This document shows, one piece after another, positions 16,866 through 26,034 of a stretch of DNA of 64,000 nt (within the stretch, counting starts at the first letter, position 1; the number at the start of each line of letters is the position of its first letter). A program made the translations under genes and the position numbers. The notes beneath the pieces were generated by a model that had not been told where the DNA came from, searched no databases, and worked only from the letters and a program-made list of their open reading frames with translations. The DNA is from an uncultured Prevotellaceae bacterium (GTDB lineage: Bacteria; Bacteroidota; Bacteroidia; Bacteroidales; Bacteroidaceae). The stretch is from NCBI GenBank assembly GCA_902800185.1, contig CADCDK010000007.1:62001-126000 (forward strand), written 5' to 3'.

Positions 16866-16970
16866 GATTAAAATGTTTTGATGAATTGTTTTTAATTACA
16901 TCCTGCCAGCGCAAGCCGCCTTCATCAGAGCGTACTACATTGACGGAATGCATCGGACTTTCCGAATTTG
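16866..16970 (-). promoter_or_regulatory. Long 5' leader of rpsO
   Basis: About 105 nt separate the predicted transcription start from the rpsO start. In several bacteria S15 represses its own mRNA through such leaders. The minus-strand leader contains GGCGGCTTGCGCTGGCAGG, which could fold, but I see no match to a named S15-binding motif. Confidence 0.35.
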
Positions 16971-16976
16971 CGGGTG

Positions 16977-16984
16977 CAAAGGTA
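16977..16984 (-). promoter_or_regulatory. -7 box of rpsO (minus strand TACCTTTG)
   Basis: CAAAGGTA on the plus strand, TACCTTTG on the minus strand. It is about 100 bp from the oppositely oriented typA -7 box. Confidence 0.7.
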
Positions 16985-17079
16985 CGAATTTATATGAAGA
17001 GTGAAGAACGAAGAAAGAAGAATTTTTCTGTTTTTAACAATTTTAAGCCGTTTAAGGGCTCTATCTCGATAATTCTTAG

Positions 17080-17087
17080 TAATTTTG
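17080..17087 (+). promoter_or_regulatory. -7 box TAATTTTG of typA
   Basis: TAATTTTG 58 bp upstream of the typA start codon, divergent from the rpsO promoter. Confidence 0.7.
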
Positions 17088-17145
17088 CACCCGAAAATGA
17101 CAGGCATCGTATGGCGTAGCCCATGATGCATGATGTAAAAGAAGT

Positions 17146-18948
17146 ATGAGCTCAATCAGAAATATCGCGATTATTGCCCACGTGGACCATGGAAAGACCA
17201 CGTTGGTGGACAAGATGATGCTCGCAGGAAAACTCTTCCGCGAGGGACAGGATAACAGTAGTCAGGTGCTCGATGCCAACGACCTTGAGCGTGAGCGAGG
17301 TATCACCATTCTTTCCAAGAACGTTTCCATTAATTGGAAAGGAACCAAGATCAACATTATTGATACTCCGGGACACGCCGACTTCGGAGGCGAGGTGGAG
17401 CGTGTGCTCAACATGGCTGATGGCTGCCTGCTGCTCGTGGATGCCTTTGAGGGCCCTATGCCCCAGACGCGCTTCGTGTTGCAAAAGGCTTTGCAGATTG
17501 GCTTAAAACCCATTGTGGTTGTCAACAAGGTGGACAAGCCCAACTGTCGTCCGGAGGAAGTCTATGAAATGGTGTTCGACCTGATGTTTGCCCTGAATGC
17601 GACCGAAGAGCAGCTCGACTTCCCCGTCGTCTATGGTTCTGCCAAACAGGGATGGATGGCAGAAGAGTGGAACCATCCTACTGACAACATTGAGTATCTG
17701 CTCGACAAGATTGTTGAGGTGATTCCTGCTCCGCGCCAGATTGAGGGCACACCGCAGATGCTCATCACCTCGCTCGACTATAGTAACTACACGGGCCGTA
17801 TTGCCGTGGGACGTGTACATCGTGGTACACTCACCGACGGGATGCAGGTTACCATCTGCCATCGCGACGGCTCACAGGAGAAGACGAAAATCAAGGAACT
17901 GCATACTTTTGAAGGCATGGGACATGCCAAGACCGACCATGTTGACTCTGGCGACATCTGCGCCGTTATCGGACTCGAGCACTTCGAGATCGGTGATACC
18001 ATCAGCGACATGGAAAAGCCCGAGCCGCTGCCGCCCATCGCCATTGACGAGCCGACCATGTCGATGCTCTTCACCATCAACGATTCTCCGTTCTTTGGAC
18101 GCGAGGGCAAATACTGCACGTCGCGTCATATCAACGACCGCCTGCAGAAGGAACTGGAGAAGAACCTGGCCCTTCGTGTGCGTCCTTTTGAGGACTCCAC
18201 CGACAAGTGGATCGTCTCTGGCCGTGGTGTGCTCCACCTCAGCGTGCTCATCGAGACCATGCGTCGCGAGGGCTATGAGCTGCAGGTAGGACAGCCCCAG
18301 GTTATTTACAAGGAGATTGACGGACAGCGTTGCGAGCCTATCGAGGAGCTCACCATCAATGTCCCCGAGGAGTTTGCGTCGAAAATGATTGACATGGTGA
18401 CACGCCGCAAGGGTGAGATGATTTCGATGGAGAGTCAGGCCGACCGTGTGAACATCGAGTTCGACATTCCTTCGCGCGGTATCATCGGACTGCGTACCAA
18501 CGTGCTCACCGCCTCACAGGGTGAGGCCATCATGGCACACCGTTTCAAGGAATACCAGCCTTACAAGGGAGATATTGAGCGCCGCATCAACGGTAGTATG
18601 ATTGCCTTGGAAACGGGAACTGCCTTTGCCTATTCCATCGACAAGTTACAGGATCGTGGAAAGTTCTTCATCGACCCGGGCGAAGAGGTCTATGGCGGTC
18701 AGGTCGTAGGCGAACACGTTCATGATAACGACCTCGTTATCAATGTTACCAAAGCCAAGCAGCTCACCAACGTGCGTGCTTCGGGTACGGACGATAAAGC
18801 ACGTATTGTCCCGAAGGTGCAGATGAGCCTCGAGGAATGTCTCGAATACATCAAGACCGACGAGCTGGTAGAGGTAACGCCCAAGTCGATGCGCATGCGC
18901 AAGACATTGCTCGACCATCTGGAGCGTAAACGCGCCGGAAAAGAATAA
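17146..18948 (+). CDS. typA: Translational GTPase TypA/BipA
   Basis: 600 residues, full length. EF-G-like GTPase acting on ribosomes during stress and 50S maturation. GTPase motifs: [14 protein letters not shown] (P-loop), [11 protein letters not shown] (switch I), [14 protein letters not shown] and NKVDKP. Domain II, the EF-G III/V-like domains and the BipA-specific C-terminal domain follow. It ends 44 bp before the convergent rhaM gene with no obvious hairpin between them. Confidence 0.97.
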   Translation: MSSIRNIAIIAHVDHGKTTLVDKMMLAGKLFREGQDNSSQVLDANDLERERGITILSKNVSINWKGTKINIIDTPGHADFGGEVERVLNMADGCLLLVDAFEGPMPQTRFVLQKALQIGLKPIVVVNKVDKPNCRPEEVYEMVFDLMFALNATEEQLDFPVVYGSAKQGWMAEEWNHPTDNIEYLLDKIVEVIPAPRQIEGTPQMLITSLDYSNYTGRIAVGRVHRGTLTDGMQVTICHRDGSQEKTKIKELHTFEGMGHAKTDHVDSGDICAVIGLEHFEIGDTISDMEKPEPLPPIAIDEPTMSMLFTINDSPFFGREGKYCTSRHINDRLQKELEKNLALRVRPFEDSTDKWIVSGRGVLHLSVLIETMRREGYELQVGQPQVIYKEIDGQRCEPIEELTINVPEEFASKMIDMVTRRKGEMISMESQADRVNIEFDIPSRGIIGLRTNVLTASQGEAIMAHRFKEYQPYKGDIERRINGSMIALETGTAFAYSIDKLQDRGKFFIDPGEEVYGGQVVGEHVHDNDLVINVTKAKQLTNVRASGTDDKARIVPKVQMSLEECLEYIKTDELVEVTPKSMRMRKTLLDHLERKRAGKE

Positions 18949-18992
18949 GAGTCCCCGTTAAAGGACGGCTACCATACAGGGTAAAAAGAGGC

Positions 18993-19310
18993 TTAATCTA
19001 AATGGAAGACCTCCTGCAAAGGAATGGTAACGGGCGAGTTGTCTGCATTCACCTCCATGATGTCTGCCATCATGTCCCACCATCGTTGCGTAATAGGGTC
19101 AACATCCTCTGTAGATTGTGAGTTTCCCTCTTTCGAGCACTCCTGATAAGCAAAAAGGATATTGGTGTCACGATCCCAGTAGATACTGTAGTTTCCTACA
19201 CCCTGTTCCTTAATCATCGCACGCAGTTCTGGCCAAAGAGCTGCGTGTCTTTTTTCATATTCCTGTTCGCATCCCGCCTTCAGGAACATCTTGAATGCAA
19301 ATCTTTTCAT
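18993..19310 (-). CDS. rhaM: L-rhamnose mutarotase
   Basis: 105 residues, usual size. Starts MKRFAFKMFLKAGCEQEYEKRHAAL and has NYSIYWDRDTNILFAY and the WWDMMADIM block typical of RhaM, which interconverts the alpha and beta anomers of L-rhamnose. No other rhamnose genes are nearby, so it may serve free rhamnose from plant glycans. A TATCTAGCC repeat tract lies directly upstream. Confidence 0.92.
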   Translation of the reverse strand: MKRFAFKMFLKAGCEQEYEKRHAALWPELRAMIKEQGVGNYSIYWDRDTNILFAYQECSKEGNSQSTEDVDPITQRWWDMMADIMEVNADNSPVTIPLQEVFHLD

Positions 19311-19329
19311 TATCTATCTATTTTGATTT

Positions 19330-19400
19330 TATCTAGAATCTCTAGTTCCTCTAGTCTATCTAGCTTATCTAGCCTATCTAGCCTATCTAGCCTATCTGGT
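19330..19400 (-). repeat. TATCTAGCC tandem repeat
   Basis: Nine-base units TATCTAGCC recur four times at 19368-19398, preceded by drifted copies (TCTAGTTCC, TCTAGTCTA). It fills the gap between the four-helix-bundle gene and rhaM. Confidence 0.85.
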
Positions 19401-19404
19401 ATTC

Positions 19405-20085
19405 CTATCGGCCTTGACTATCCAGTTGGGCTTCCAGCTCGGCAATTCTACGTTTAGCCTGTTCCAGCTCCTTTTTCAGTTGGGCAATCTCCTCGCGCTG
19501 GTTGGTTCGATAGCCCAAACGGGCGGCAGTCATTCGCTCCTTGATGCCTCCTTCCTTGATAAACGTCTCTTCCAGTTGCTTCTCGTAGGTGGTCATCATC
19601 TTGTCCACCATGTGGCATAGTGTCAGGGCGATATTTGCCATCTCCTCGTCAGTCCATTTCTCGAAATAGTCCTGATAGTCTTCTATGCGGTTGTGTTTCC
19701 GGCAGAACTTCAGCATGGCATCATAGCGGGAATGATCTTGCTCCCATCGGTTCAGGTGACGCGATGTGATGTAGTCCTCGTAGTCCTCTTTCAGCTCTTT
19801 CATGCTGCTTCGGGCCACATTCAGCAATTTTAGCTCCATTTCTGTTGAGGTAACTCCATCGGCAGACCCTTCCACGATGTTCTGTTTTCCAGAGCGTGCT
19901 GCCTGTATCATCTGATCAATGGTTCGGTCACCACGGACGAAGAATCGCTTCGTGAAGACATACGTCATCTGATACAGAACGTTTGACTTCTGATAGAAGT
20001 ATAGGTTTTCCCAGTTGGCCTGCTTGCGCAACACCTGTACGCTTTGTTGGTCGTAGCTTTGTTTTTTCGAAGTTTCGTCGTTCAT
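19405..20085 (-). CDS. Four-helix-bundle protein with suffix domain
   Basis: 226 residues from the Met at 20085 (MNDETSKKQSYDQQSVQVLR); a longer frame reaching 20157 is rejected because the -7 box TATCTTTG lies at 20105-20112. Residues 25-110 match the Avd/S23-like four-helix-bundle family (TKRFFVRGDRTIDQMIQAARSGKQNI, VEGSADGVTSTEMELKLLNVARSS), with the longer suffix version seen in Bacteroidetes. The last 40 residues form a coiled coil. Family relatives occur in rRNA intervening sequences and as accessory proteins of diversity-generating retroelements, but no reverse transcriptase or template repeat is seen here. Function unknown. Confidence 0.8.
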   Translation of the reverse strand: MNDETSKKQSYDQQSVQVLRKQANWENLYFYQKSNVLYQMTYVFTKRFFVRGDRTIDQMIQAARSGKQNIVEGSADGVTSTEMELKLLNVARSSMKELKEDYEDYITSRHLNRWEQDHSRYDAMLKFCRKHNRIEDYQDYFEKWTDEEMANIALTLCHMVDKMMTTYEKQLEETFIKEGGIKERMTAARLGYRTNQREEIAQLKKELEQAKRRIAELEAQLDSQGR

Positions 20086-20104
20086 TGTCTTGACAATTTC
20101 GAGA

Positions 20105-20112
20105 CAAAGATA
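20105..20112 (-). promoter_or_regulatory. -7 box of the four-helix-bundle gene
   Basis: CAAAGATA on plus, TATCTTTG on minus, 20 bp before the start codon at 20085. Confidence 0.7.
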
Positions 20113-20882
20113 CAAAGCTTCTGTCAACTGACCAATAAATCTCCCATAAAATATCAACCGAATTCACCAATAACCAAAACCTGCGTCAACTCTACTTATA
20201 AATAAGACTAACCGATATAAACCAAAACCGTGAAAACCCATTTCTGCGAAATGAAAAACCCCGCTTTACTGAAAAACCTCTATCTTCTTCTACCTCCCTT
20301 TATCTCCCTTTATCTCTTTCTAACTCCTTCTATCTCCAAAGAATAAAAATTTTTTTTGTTTTTCTTCTCGAAAGTATGTTGTTCGCAAGAATCTGTTCTG
20401 TTGCGCAGGAAGATGGGAAAAGTTTTCTTTCCACCAGCTTCTTGACGGACCAGAACCAAGCACGTAGTGCGGAAGCTTTCGAGAAGTGTTTTTGCGGTTT
20501 TTGTTTTTTGGGGAGTTAATGAAGTTAAAAGCCGATACCTTTCGGATGCGTGTGCCAAACTATTGTCTTTAACTTCCCGAAGCGAGCATAGCGAGCTAAC
20601 TTCTTTAACTTCATTAACTTCCTAAACTCGCTCCCATTATTTTACTGGTTTTTGTCTATAACGGTTTGAGCAACGCAGAGTCCCTTTCCTTGCATTCTGA
20701 TGCAAAACTCAGGCTTTTCTTTGCAAAAAGTCAGTACCAAGTGGGTTGGTACTGACAGTTCCAAGTTTTGGACACTTGCTGGTACTGAGAATTCCACTCA
20801 GTGGTACTCCCAGTACCACGAACAAGCACCGCGCCTTTTGAAATTTTTCGTACAAAGATATGTTACTTCTAAAATTTCTTCG
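20113..20882. other. Gene-free stretch with inverted repeats and short hairpins
   Basis: No credible gene. It contains pyrimidine-rich CTTCTATCTCC-type repeats (20280-20337). CTTCTCGAAAG (20364-20374) is inverted as CTTTCGAGAAG (20476-20486). A 16-bp inverted repeat AGTTAATGAAGTTAAA (20514-20529) returns as its complement at 20604-20619. A cluster of GGTACT-containing hairpins follows. Confidence 0.6.
20730..20819. repeat. Cluster of GGTACT hairpins
   Basis: GTCAGTACCAA (20730-20740) and TTGGTACTGAC (20746-20756) form a perfect 11-bp stem with loop GTGGG. GTGGTACT (20801-20808) and AGTACCAC (20812-20819) form an 8-bp stem with loop CCC. A further TGGTACTGAG lies between them. Confidence 0.65.
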
Positions 20883-20890
20883 TATCTTTG
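20883..20890 (+). promoter_or_regulatory. -7 box TATCTTTG before a gene remnant
   Basis: TATCTTTG placed about 40 bp before the short frame MAKIIVHEAVC (20933) and the nuclease remnant; it suggests a functional gene once started here. Confidence 0.55.
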
Positions 20891-20950
20891 CTCACAGAAC
20901 GCCCATTGAGCGAGAATAACTAAAAACCGATATGGCAAAAATAATAGTAC

Positions 20951-21064
20951 ATGAGGCAGTTTGCTGAAGAATATCCTAATTTCCCATTTGTTCAAGTGCC
21001 GCTTGCACAAATCACGTGGTGCTCACAAAAAAGATATTATGGACGAATCTGCAACAAGGCGTAA
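20951..21064 (+). pseudogene. Remnant of a YhcG-type (DUF1016) PDDEXK nuclease
   Basis: A 37-codon frame MRQFAEEYPNFPFVQVPL followed by AQITWCSQKRYYGRICNKA. The pattern FAEEYPxxxFVQxxLAQITW matches the N-terminal DUF1016 domain of YhcG-like nucleases, which are often associated with restriction systems. Nothing of the rest of the protein is present; a stop follows at 21062. A frameshifted piece starting at 20933 (MAKIIVHEA) may be its original start. Assigned by motif recall, so moderate confidence. Confidence 0.5.
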
Positions 21065-21109
21065 TAATTAAGACAAATATATGAATAAAGAAAATATAGA
21101 CACTATATT

Positions 21110-21784
21110 ATGAAGAAAAAATGGACTATTACAATCATTGTACCTATTTTTTTTTGTATTACTTATTATGCTACATATGAAATAGCAAAAAAGTCGTATT
21201 ATGATTCTATACAGGAAAAAATAAACGGTGTGGCGGCAGATAGGTTTTATTATGCTCTATTAAACTCATATCCCTTTTTGAGTCAATCTTCACATGCTGT
21301 TATATCAAGAGCAAACTCAATAAAAGCCATTGCAAGTGAAGTAGGATTTAATAGATATTACTTTTCAATTTTATGGCGGAAATATCTTCGTTCTGCTGAG
21401 GCGCGCATAGAAAGTAACGCATTATACGATTTAGGTTTCTTCATTAGCAGCAATGTTTATTCAAGTATAACCCATTCTGCAAAGCAAAACGAGAAAACTG
21501 CGTCCTCAGTAATAAGGTTTATAATAGCCAGCAGAAAGTTACAGGATATAGAAAACATTATTGAAATTGATTCTATAATTCATGTTGCAGACCATGCCAA
21601 AAAAGAAGCTTATGAATGTCAGAATGCCATAAGTTTCTATGCTAATAACTCTCATAATATTAATGACTGGAGAGATTTTGACTCAATAGAATATAGTGAA
21701 AGAATAAATAAGTATTTAAGGCTGAAAGAAGAACCTTTTTCTTTGCTTGATTACTTCTTTAGCAATCCTCTTGATAAGAATTGA
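21110..21784 (+). CDS. Hypothetical membrane-anchored protein
   Basis: 224 residues. One N-terminal membrane segment (MKKKWTITIIVPIFFCITYY) precedes a helical, charged region without recognised motifs. Codon use is strikingly AT-rich compared with the housekeeping genes, as is the next gene, suggesting acquired DNA. The lipoprotein gene follows after 63 bp in the same orientation; the two probably form a unit. I do not recognise the family. Confidence 0.7.
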   Translation: MKKKWTITIIVPIFFCITYYATYEIAKKSYYDSIQEKINGVAADRFYYALLNSYPFLSQSSHAVISRANSIKAIASEVGFNRYYFSILWRKYLRSAEARIESNALYDLGFFISSNVYSSITHSAKQNEKTASSVIRFIIASRKLQDIENIIEIDSIIHVADHAKKEAYECQNAISFYANNSHNINDWRDFDSIEYSERINKYLRLKEEPFSLLDYFFSNPLDKN

Positions 21785-21847
21785 TATAAAAATCTGATAT
21801 AAACTAAGCAAGGATTTATAATAACATTTCATCAAAGATGTAAAATT

Positions 21848-22786
21848 ATGAAAAAATTCGATATAGTTATATTTGTTGCTTTCATCACATTGATTATGAT
21901 GGCTTGCACTCAAAAAAAACAGCAAGTAGCAACATCTCAACTTTCTCAGCAAGAAAGTGAGGTAAAAGAGGAGAAAAAAGGTGATAGTGAAAACAATGAT
22001 TCCACGGCAATTGGTAATATCTGCCTTAATGTCACAAGGGAAGAATTTGAACACCAAAGGAAAATTTTCATTAAGGAGACACCAAAGTTAGGAGAGCTTA
22101 AGATAAAATCCGTTAGTGGCCTATTTTATAATGATAGACTTGCAGCTGTTCAAATAATAAGTCAACAGCAAGATTATCATAAAAAAGGAACTTCTATTGA
22201 TGGGTGGAGTATGATGTATTATGAGAAGTATGGTATTCAACATATCTCAAACAGAAACAAATTTGATTATGAAAAGGGAATGAAAGCTATTGCTATCACT
22301 GATTTGAGCGCATCTGACAAGCCTTTTTCGTCATTTGAACAATTCATGGAAAATCCGTTTAAAACGTGCTACAAAGAAGAGCAATTATATTCAGAAGATG
22401 ATATAGATTCAATCTTTTATTATTTTCCTTTAATTAATAGAAAATTGTCTAGATTGCCAAAATATAGACAGAAATACTATAAGAAGATAATTAATGAGAT
22501 AGAAGAAAGGTATAGAAAAGAAAATTCAGTCTTGGCTGATGCCAGTTACATTGTATCAAAAAGAAAAATATGTGAAGAGTTAAGAATAGAAATAAATGAT
22601 ATAATCGAAAGAAATAATGAAATTAACACTGAAAAGCATAAAAACGACCCTTCTTGGTCAGTAATAGTCGTTGCTTATTTGCCATTATGTGATAAATATG
22701 ATAACAACAAAAGAAGAAAAGAGAATGAAAGGAAACGAAAGATGGAATCAGATAGACAAGAGGATATAAAAGTTGTAATTTTGTAA
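21848..22786 (+). CDS. Hypothetical lipoprotein
   Basis: 312 residues. The signal sequence ends in a lipobox (LIMMAC, Cys about residue 19), followed by a Gln/Glu/Lys-rich linker. The body is Lys/Glu/Tyr-rich and helical, with DDIDSIFYYFPLINRKLS and a highly charged C terminus (DNNKRRKENERKRKMESDRQ). AT-rich like its upstream neighbour. It ends 7 bp before the AlbA_2 protein gene, so co-transcription is possible. No family recognised. Confidence 0.75.
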   Translation: MKKFDIVIFVAFITLIMMACTQKKQQVATSQLSQQESEVKEEKKGDSENNDSTAIGNICLNVTREEFEHQRKIFIKETPKLGELKIKSVSGLFYNDRLAAVQIISQQQDYHKKGTSIDGWSMMYYEKYGIQHISNRNKFDYEKGMKAIAITDLSASDKPFSSFEQFMENPFKTCYKEEQLYSEDDIDSIFYYFPLINRKLSRLPKYRQKYYKKIINEIEERYRKENSVLADASYIVSKRKICEELRIEINDIIERNNEINTEKHKNDPSWSVIVVAYLPLCDKYDNNKRRKENERKRKMESDRQEDIKVVIL

Positions 22787-22793
22787 ACGAAGT

Positions 22794-24311
22794 ATGACAA
22801 AAGAAGAATTACAGGAGATAATAGCAATAGACGAAGGATTCCGCATTGAATTAACTACGTCTAAAGGAGATATGGATAAGTTCCAGGAAGCTATCTGTGC
22901 TTTTGCGAACGATATGCCTGGCTCTGGAAAGAAGGGGTATCTACTGATTGGTGTGTACGATAATGGCAAGATAAGTGGGATGAAGGTTGACGATGCATTG
23001 ATGAAACGCATCAGTGGTATTCGTTCTGATGGCAACATTTTGCCCCTGCCTGTTATGACAACAGAAAAAGTGCAAACGGATGAGGGTGATGTATTAGTAG
23101 TGGAGGTAACTCCCTCATTTGATACACCAGTCCGGTATCGAGGCAGGACGTTTATCCGCATTGGCCCACGTCGTGACATCGCCAGTGCAGAAGAAGAGAG
23201 AATCCTTGCAGAACGTTGTGCTGCAAGTCTGCCGACATTCGACACAAGACCTTGTCGTGAAGCGACTATAGATGACATTGACATAGATTCGATTGTCAAA
23301 GACTATCTACCAAAAGCCATTGATGCAGAAACTCTGGCTAACGAGAAGCGTCCACTCAAAGAACAATTAGCATCCCTACGTCTTTTTAACATTCGTTGGG
23401 ATTGCCCAACGTATGCGGCACTCATCATGTTTGGTAACAATCCACGATACTTCATGCCTGGAGCATATATTCAGTTTGTACGCTTTAAGGGCGAGACCAA
23501 CGGAGGGATGATTCTTAACGAAAGACGTTTCGAAGGATGCCTTTATAAGATGCTGCCTGATTTGGAGAATTTCATTCGAGATGGTATTGTAACCAAACGC
23601 CCTGTTTCTGTCAGCATCCTGAGAGAAAAGGATGTCCGTAACTATCCCTACAAGGTATTGCGTGAGTTGATGATGAATGCTGTGATGCATCGCGATTATC
23701 AGGCAAACATGCCAACTCGCCTCTATCAGTATGACAGCTACATAGAGATTATGAATCCAGGTGGTCTATATGGACAGGCTCGTCCTGAGAACTTCCCCCA
23801 CGTGAACGACTATCGCAATAGTGTGGTAGCAGAGATGATGAAAAACTTGAACTATGTCAATATGTTCAATCATGGCATAGGCGAAGTACAGGACTTACTG
23901 AAGGAGAATCAAAGTCCTGCTGCAGAGTTCAATGTCGGACTTGTCACCGCATTTAGTGCTATTGTTCGTGAGCCAGTGGGAGCAGAGACCATGCAAAAGA
24001 CCATGCAAAAGACCATGCAAAAGACCATGCAAAAGGATCCTGAGACCATACAAAAGACCATACAAAAGGCAATTGAAGAGCGTGGTATCACTATTACAGA
24101 CTTACAAATGGACATACTGGTCTATTTCTATCTCCATCCTACAGCAACACGCAATGACTATATATCATCTGATGATAATATTTCAGAGGGTGGAACCAAA
24201 TCAAACATCGCACGTCTTCAGGAATTGGATCTGCTTAAACGAAAGGGCGGAAAGAAAAATGGTGAATGGATTGTTGTTGTTGATTTGAATACCCCTGATG
24301 ATGCTGGTTAA
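22794..24311 (+). CDS. AlbA_2/Schlafen-type putative DNA-binding protein with HATPase-like domain
   Basis: 505 residues. The N-terminal region (about 10-130: EGFRIELTTSKGDMDKFQEA, ICAFANDMPGSGKKGYLLIG, VRYRGRTFIRIGPRR) is an AlbA_2/Schlafen-type domain. A C-terminal divergent ATPase-like part has LRELMMNAVMHRDYQANMPT and MNPGGLYGQ. Residues 399-425 are a repeat, TMQK x4 then TIQK x2, encoded by 12-bp units at 23988-24068. A winged-helix-like tail ends the protein. Such proteins are thought to be transcription regulators or defence-related factors. The 12-bp unit means copy-number change would alter linker length without a frameshift. Confidence 0.85.
   Translation: MTKEELQEIIAIDEGFRIELTTSKGDMDKFQEAICAFANDMPGSGKKGYLLIGVYDNGKISGMKVDDALMKRISGIRSDGNILPLPVMTTEKVQTDEGDVLVVEVTPSFDTPVRYRGRTFIRIGPRRDIASAEEERILAERCAASLPTFDTRPCREATIDDIDIDSIVKDYLPKAIDAETLANEKRPLKEQLASLRLFNIRWDCPTYAALIMFGNNPRYFMPGAYIQFVRFKGETNGGMILNERRFEGCLYKMLPDLENFIRDGIVTKRPVSVSILREKDVRNYPYKVLRELMMNAVMHRDYQANMPTRLYQYDSYIEIMNPGGLYGQARPENFPHVNDYRNSVVAEMMKNLNYVNMFNHGIGEVQDLLKENQSPAAEFNVGLVTAFSAIVREPVGAETMQKTMQKTMQKTMQKDPETIQKTIQKAIEERGITITDLQMDILVYFYLHPTATRNDYISSDDNISEGGTKSNIARLQELDLLKRKGGKKNGEWIVVVDLNTPDDAG
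23988..24068 (+). repeat. 12-bp tandem repeat inside a coding region
   Basis: ACCATGCAAAAG is repeated four times exactly (23988-24035), then after GATCCTGAG the variant ACCATACAAAAG appears twice (24045-24068). It encodes TMQK and TIQK units between the ATPase-like and winged-helix parts. Confidence 0.95.
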
Positions 24312-24388
24312 AGATAAGACATAATGAAGAAATTCTTTGTTGTTATTGACGTGTTGAGGCAGTAAAGGAGCGTTAGAAAGATTTGCAG

Positions 24389-24952
24389 ATGGCGATACAG
24401 GTAACATATAGACGGACAAGGCGGTTATCTATGCGCGTCGTGAAGAATGGCGATGTGCATGTATCGGCACCTATCGGAATGCCTCGTGAGAAAGTGATGG
24501 CGTTCATCGAGGAGAACCGTGAGTGGATTGAGCATGCGAGAAAGAGAACGTATGAGCGTCACAAACAACGGGCTGAGTTCTTCAGCAAATTGCCGCTGGC
24601 CACTCGCGCCCAGGCTGACGAAGCGTTAAAACGACTGAAGTCACTGGTGGTGCCGATGGTGGAAAAACATGCCAAAGCCATGGGAGTAAAGCCGAGCACC
24701 GTCTATTACAAACCCACCATCTCACGCTGGGGCCAATGCAACGTCAAAGAGCGTAGCATCTGCATCTCGGCCTACGTCCTGCTGTTGCCGGAATGGTGCG
24801 TTGAGCACGTCGTGGTTCATGAGCTGTGCCACCTCTTGGAGCCAAGCCACAACGCCCGTTTCCATGCCCTCATGGACCAATATTTCCCCCGCTGGCGCGA
24901 GGCCCGCAAAGAGACCCACCGAATCTGCCGAATGGAAGAGGATGAAGAATAG
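24389..24952 (+). CDS. YgjP-like (DUF45) zinc metallopeptidase
   Basis: 187 residues from the ATG at 24389. It contains the minigluzincin motif HELCH within VVVHELCHLLEPSHNARFHALM, and ISRWGQCNVKERSICIS upstream, both typical of YgjP/M48-like DUF45 proteins. These are often found near restriction and helicase genes; their substrate is unknown. It lies 77 bp after the AlbA_2 protein gene on the same strand. Confidence 0.88.
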   Translation: MAIQVTYRRTRRLSMRVVKNGDVHVSAPIGMPREKVMAFIEENREWIEHARKRTYERHKQRAEFFSKLPLATRAQADEALKRLKSLVVPMVEKHAKAMGVKPSTVYYKPTISRWGQCNVKERSICISAYVLLLPEWCVEHVVVHELCHLLEPSHNARFHALMDQYFPRWREARKETHRICRMEEDEE

Positions 24953-24990
24953 ACCTTTCTAAGTAAATACCAAATTCTTTGTTTGTCTGA

Positions 24991-25974
24991 TTAGTTGTTA
25001 GCAATATATTCAAACACTTCCTTTACATAATCGCAAAGCATTTCCCTCTGTTTTTGAATGTCTTGGCAATCATTGAACTTGTCTATGTCCTTATATTGGA
25101 ACCACAGGCAATTCATATTCCAAGCTTCGTCTAACCCTTCGTATGGCTTTAGGTATGTCTTCCCTGCTTTTTGTTCCTCATTGTCAAAGAGCAGCGGATG
25201 TGAACTCTTGTTATCGCGTTCTGTTATTGCAATATAAAGTTCAGGGCGTTCTTTGTTATAATAAAGCGACATCCAACCGTAGATACTTTTTCTCCTTTTG
25301 TCATGATACGACAAATAGAAATCGATGACATTTATACCGAGTATCTTTTTACTCTTAACGGGCTGATATTGCTTATAGGGCTCACTGCTAAAGTGCTCAC
25401 TCTTGTATGACAAGGCACTTAAGGCAATATTGCTAAACTCATACAGATAATAAACTCCATTCAAATCCATAGCTTTCTCAAAAATTTCAATTTGACATAC
25501 TGACTGCAAATACTGAAGATACCCTTTAATTACTGGTTGATCGTAATCTTCTAAACTCTTGGTTAGTGATGCAAGATGCTTGTAAAATCCTTCCCAGCTC
25601 TTGATGTCATATCCCGGCTTATAAAGACGATAATTTACAATATACCCAAGTCTGTCAGAAGGAATACCATACGCTTCTTCATACTGCCCAAAATGATGGT
25701 TTCCATCTCCAATCTTAACTTCAATGAGATATGGGGTGGACTCGTTTCTCATGCTGATGAAAATGTCAACACGACTTCCATGATTTCCTTCGTCAGGAAC
25801 CTCGCGGCGAATCTCGTCAATCTCACTCACATCAATGTCTGGAAAGAAGAATTTGACGAATAAGGTCTTAAATGTAACATTGCTATTGCACAATGCAACA
25901 GTTATGTTACTAAGATCATTTTCATGCCAATAATACGAGGCAAGTTCTGATATAAATGACGTTATACTTTCCAT
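24991..25974 (-). CDS. PD-(D/E)XK nuclease superfamily protein
   Basis: 327 residues. Residues 67-90 (SRVDIFISMRNES then TPYLIEVKIGD) give the catalytic pattern Asp70 ... Glu85-x-Lys87, followed by Gln97, as in the PD-(D/E)XK_4-like family. The C-terminal half has no recognisable domain. Such proteins occur as orphan effectors in defence islands; its neighbours here are other orphan accessory genes. The assignment to the fold is good, but a role in defence is inferred from context only. Confidence 0.78.
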   Translation of the reverse strand: MESITSFISELASYYWHENDLSNITVALCNSNVTFKTLFVKFFFPDIDVSEIDEIRREVPDEGNHGSRVDIFISMRNESTPYLIEVKIGDGNHHFGQYEEAYGIPSDRLGYIVNYRLYKPGYDIKSWEGFYKHLASLTKSLEDYDQPVIKGYLQYLQSVCQIEIFEKAMDLNGVYYLYEFSNIALSALSYKSEHFSSEPYKQYQPVKSKKILGINVIDFYLSYHDKRRKSIYGWMSLYYNKERPELYIAITERDNKSSHPLLFDNEEQKAGKTYLKPYEGLDEAWNMNCLWFQYKDIDKFNDCQDIQKQREMLCDYVKEVFEYIANN

Positions 25975-26034
25975 TACTTTTGCCTTTTAAATAACTGCTA
26001 TGTGTCAGGGATAGTAACATAGCCATTGCTCTAA

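Noticed and set aside
19405-20157. Diversity-generating retroelement around the four-helix-bundle gene
   Set aside because: No reverse transcriptase, template repeat or variable repeat was seen nearby.
20310-20558. 82-codon minus-strand frame
   Set aside because: Falls in a repeat-rich, gene-free stretch; no promoter, no domains, low-complexity sequence.
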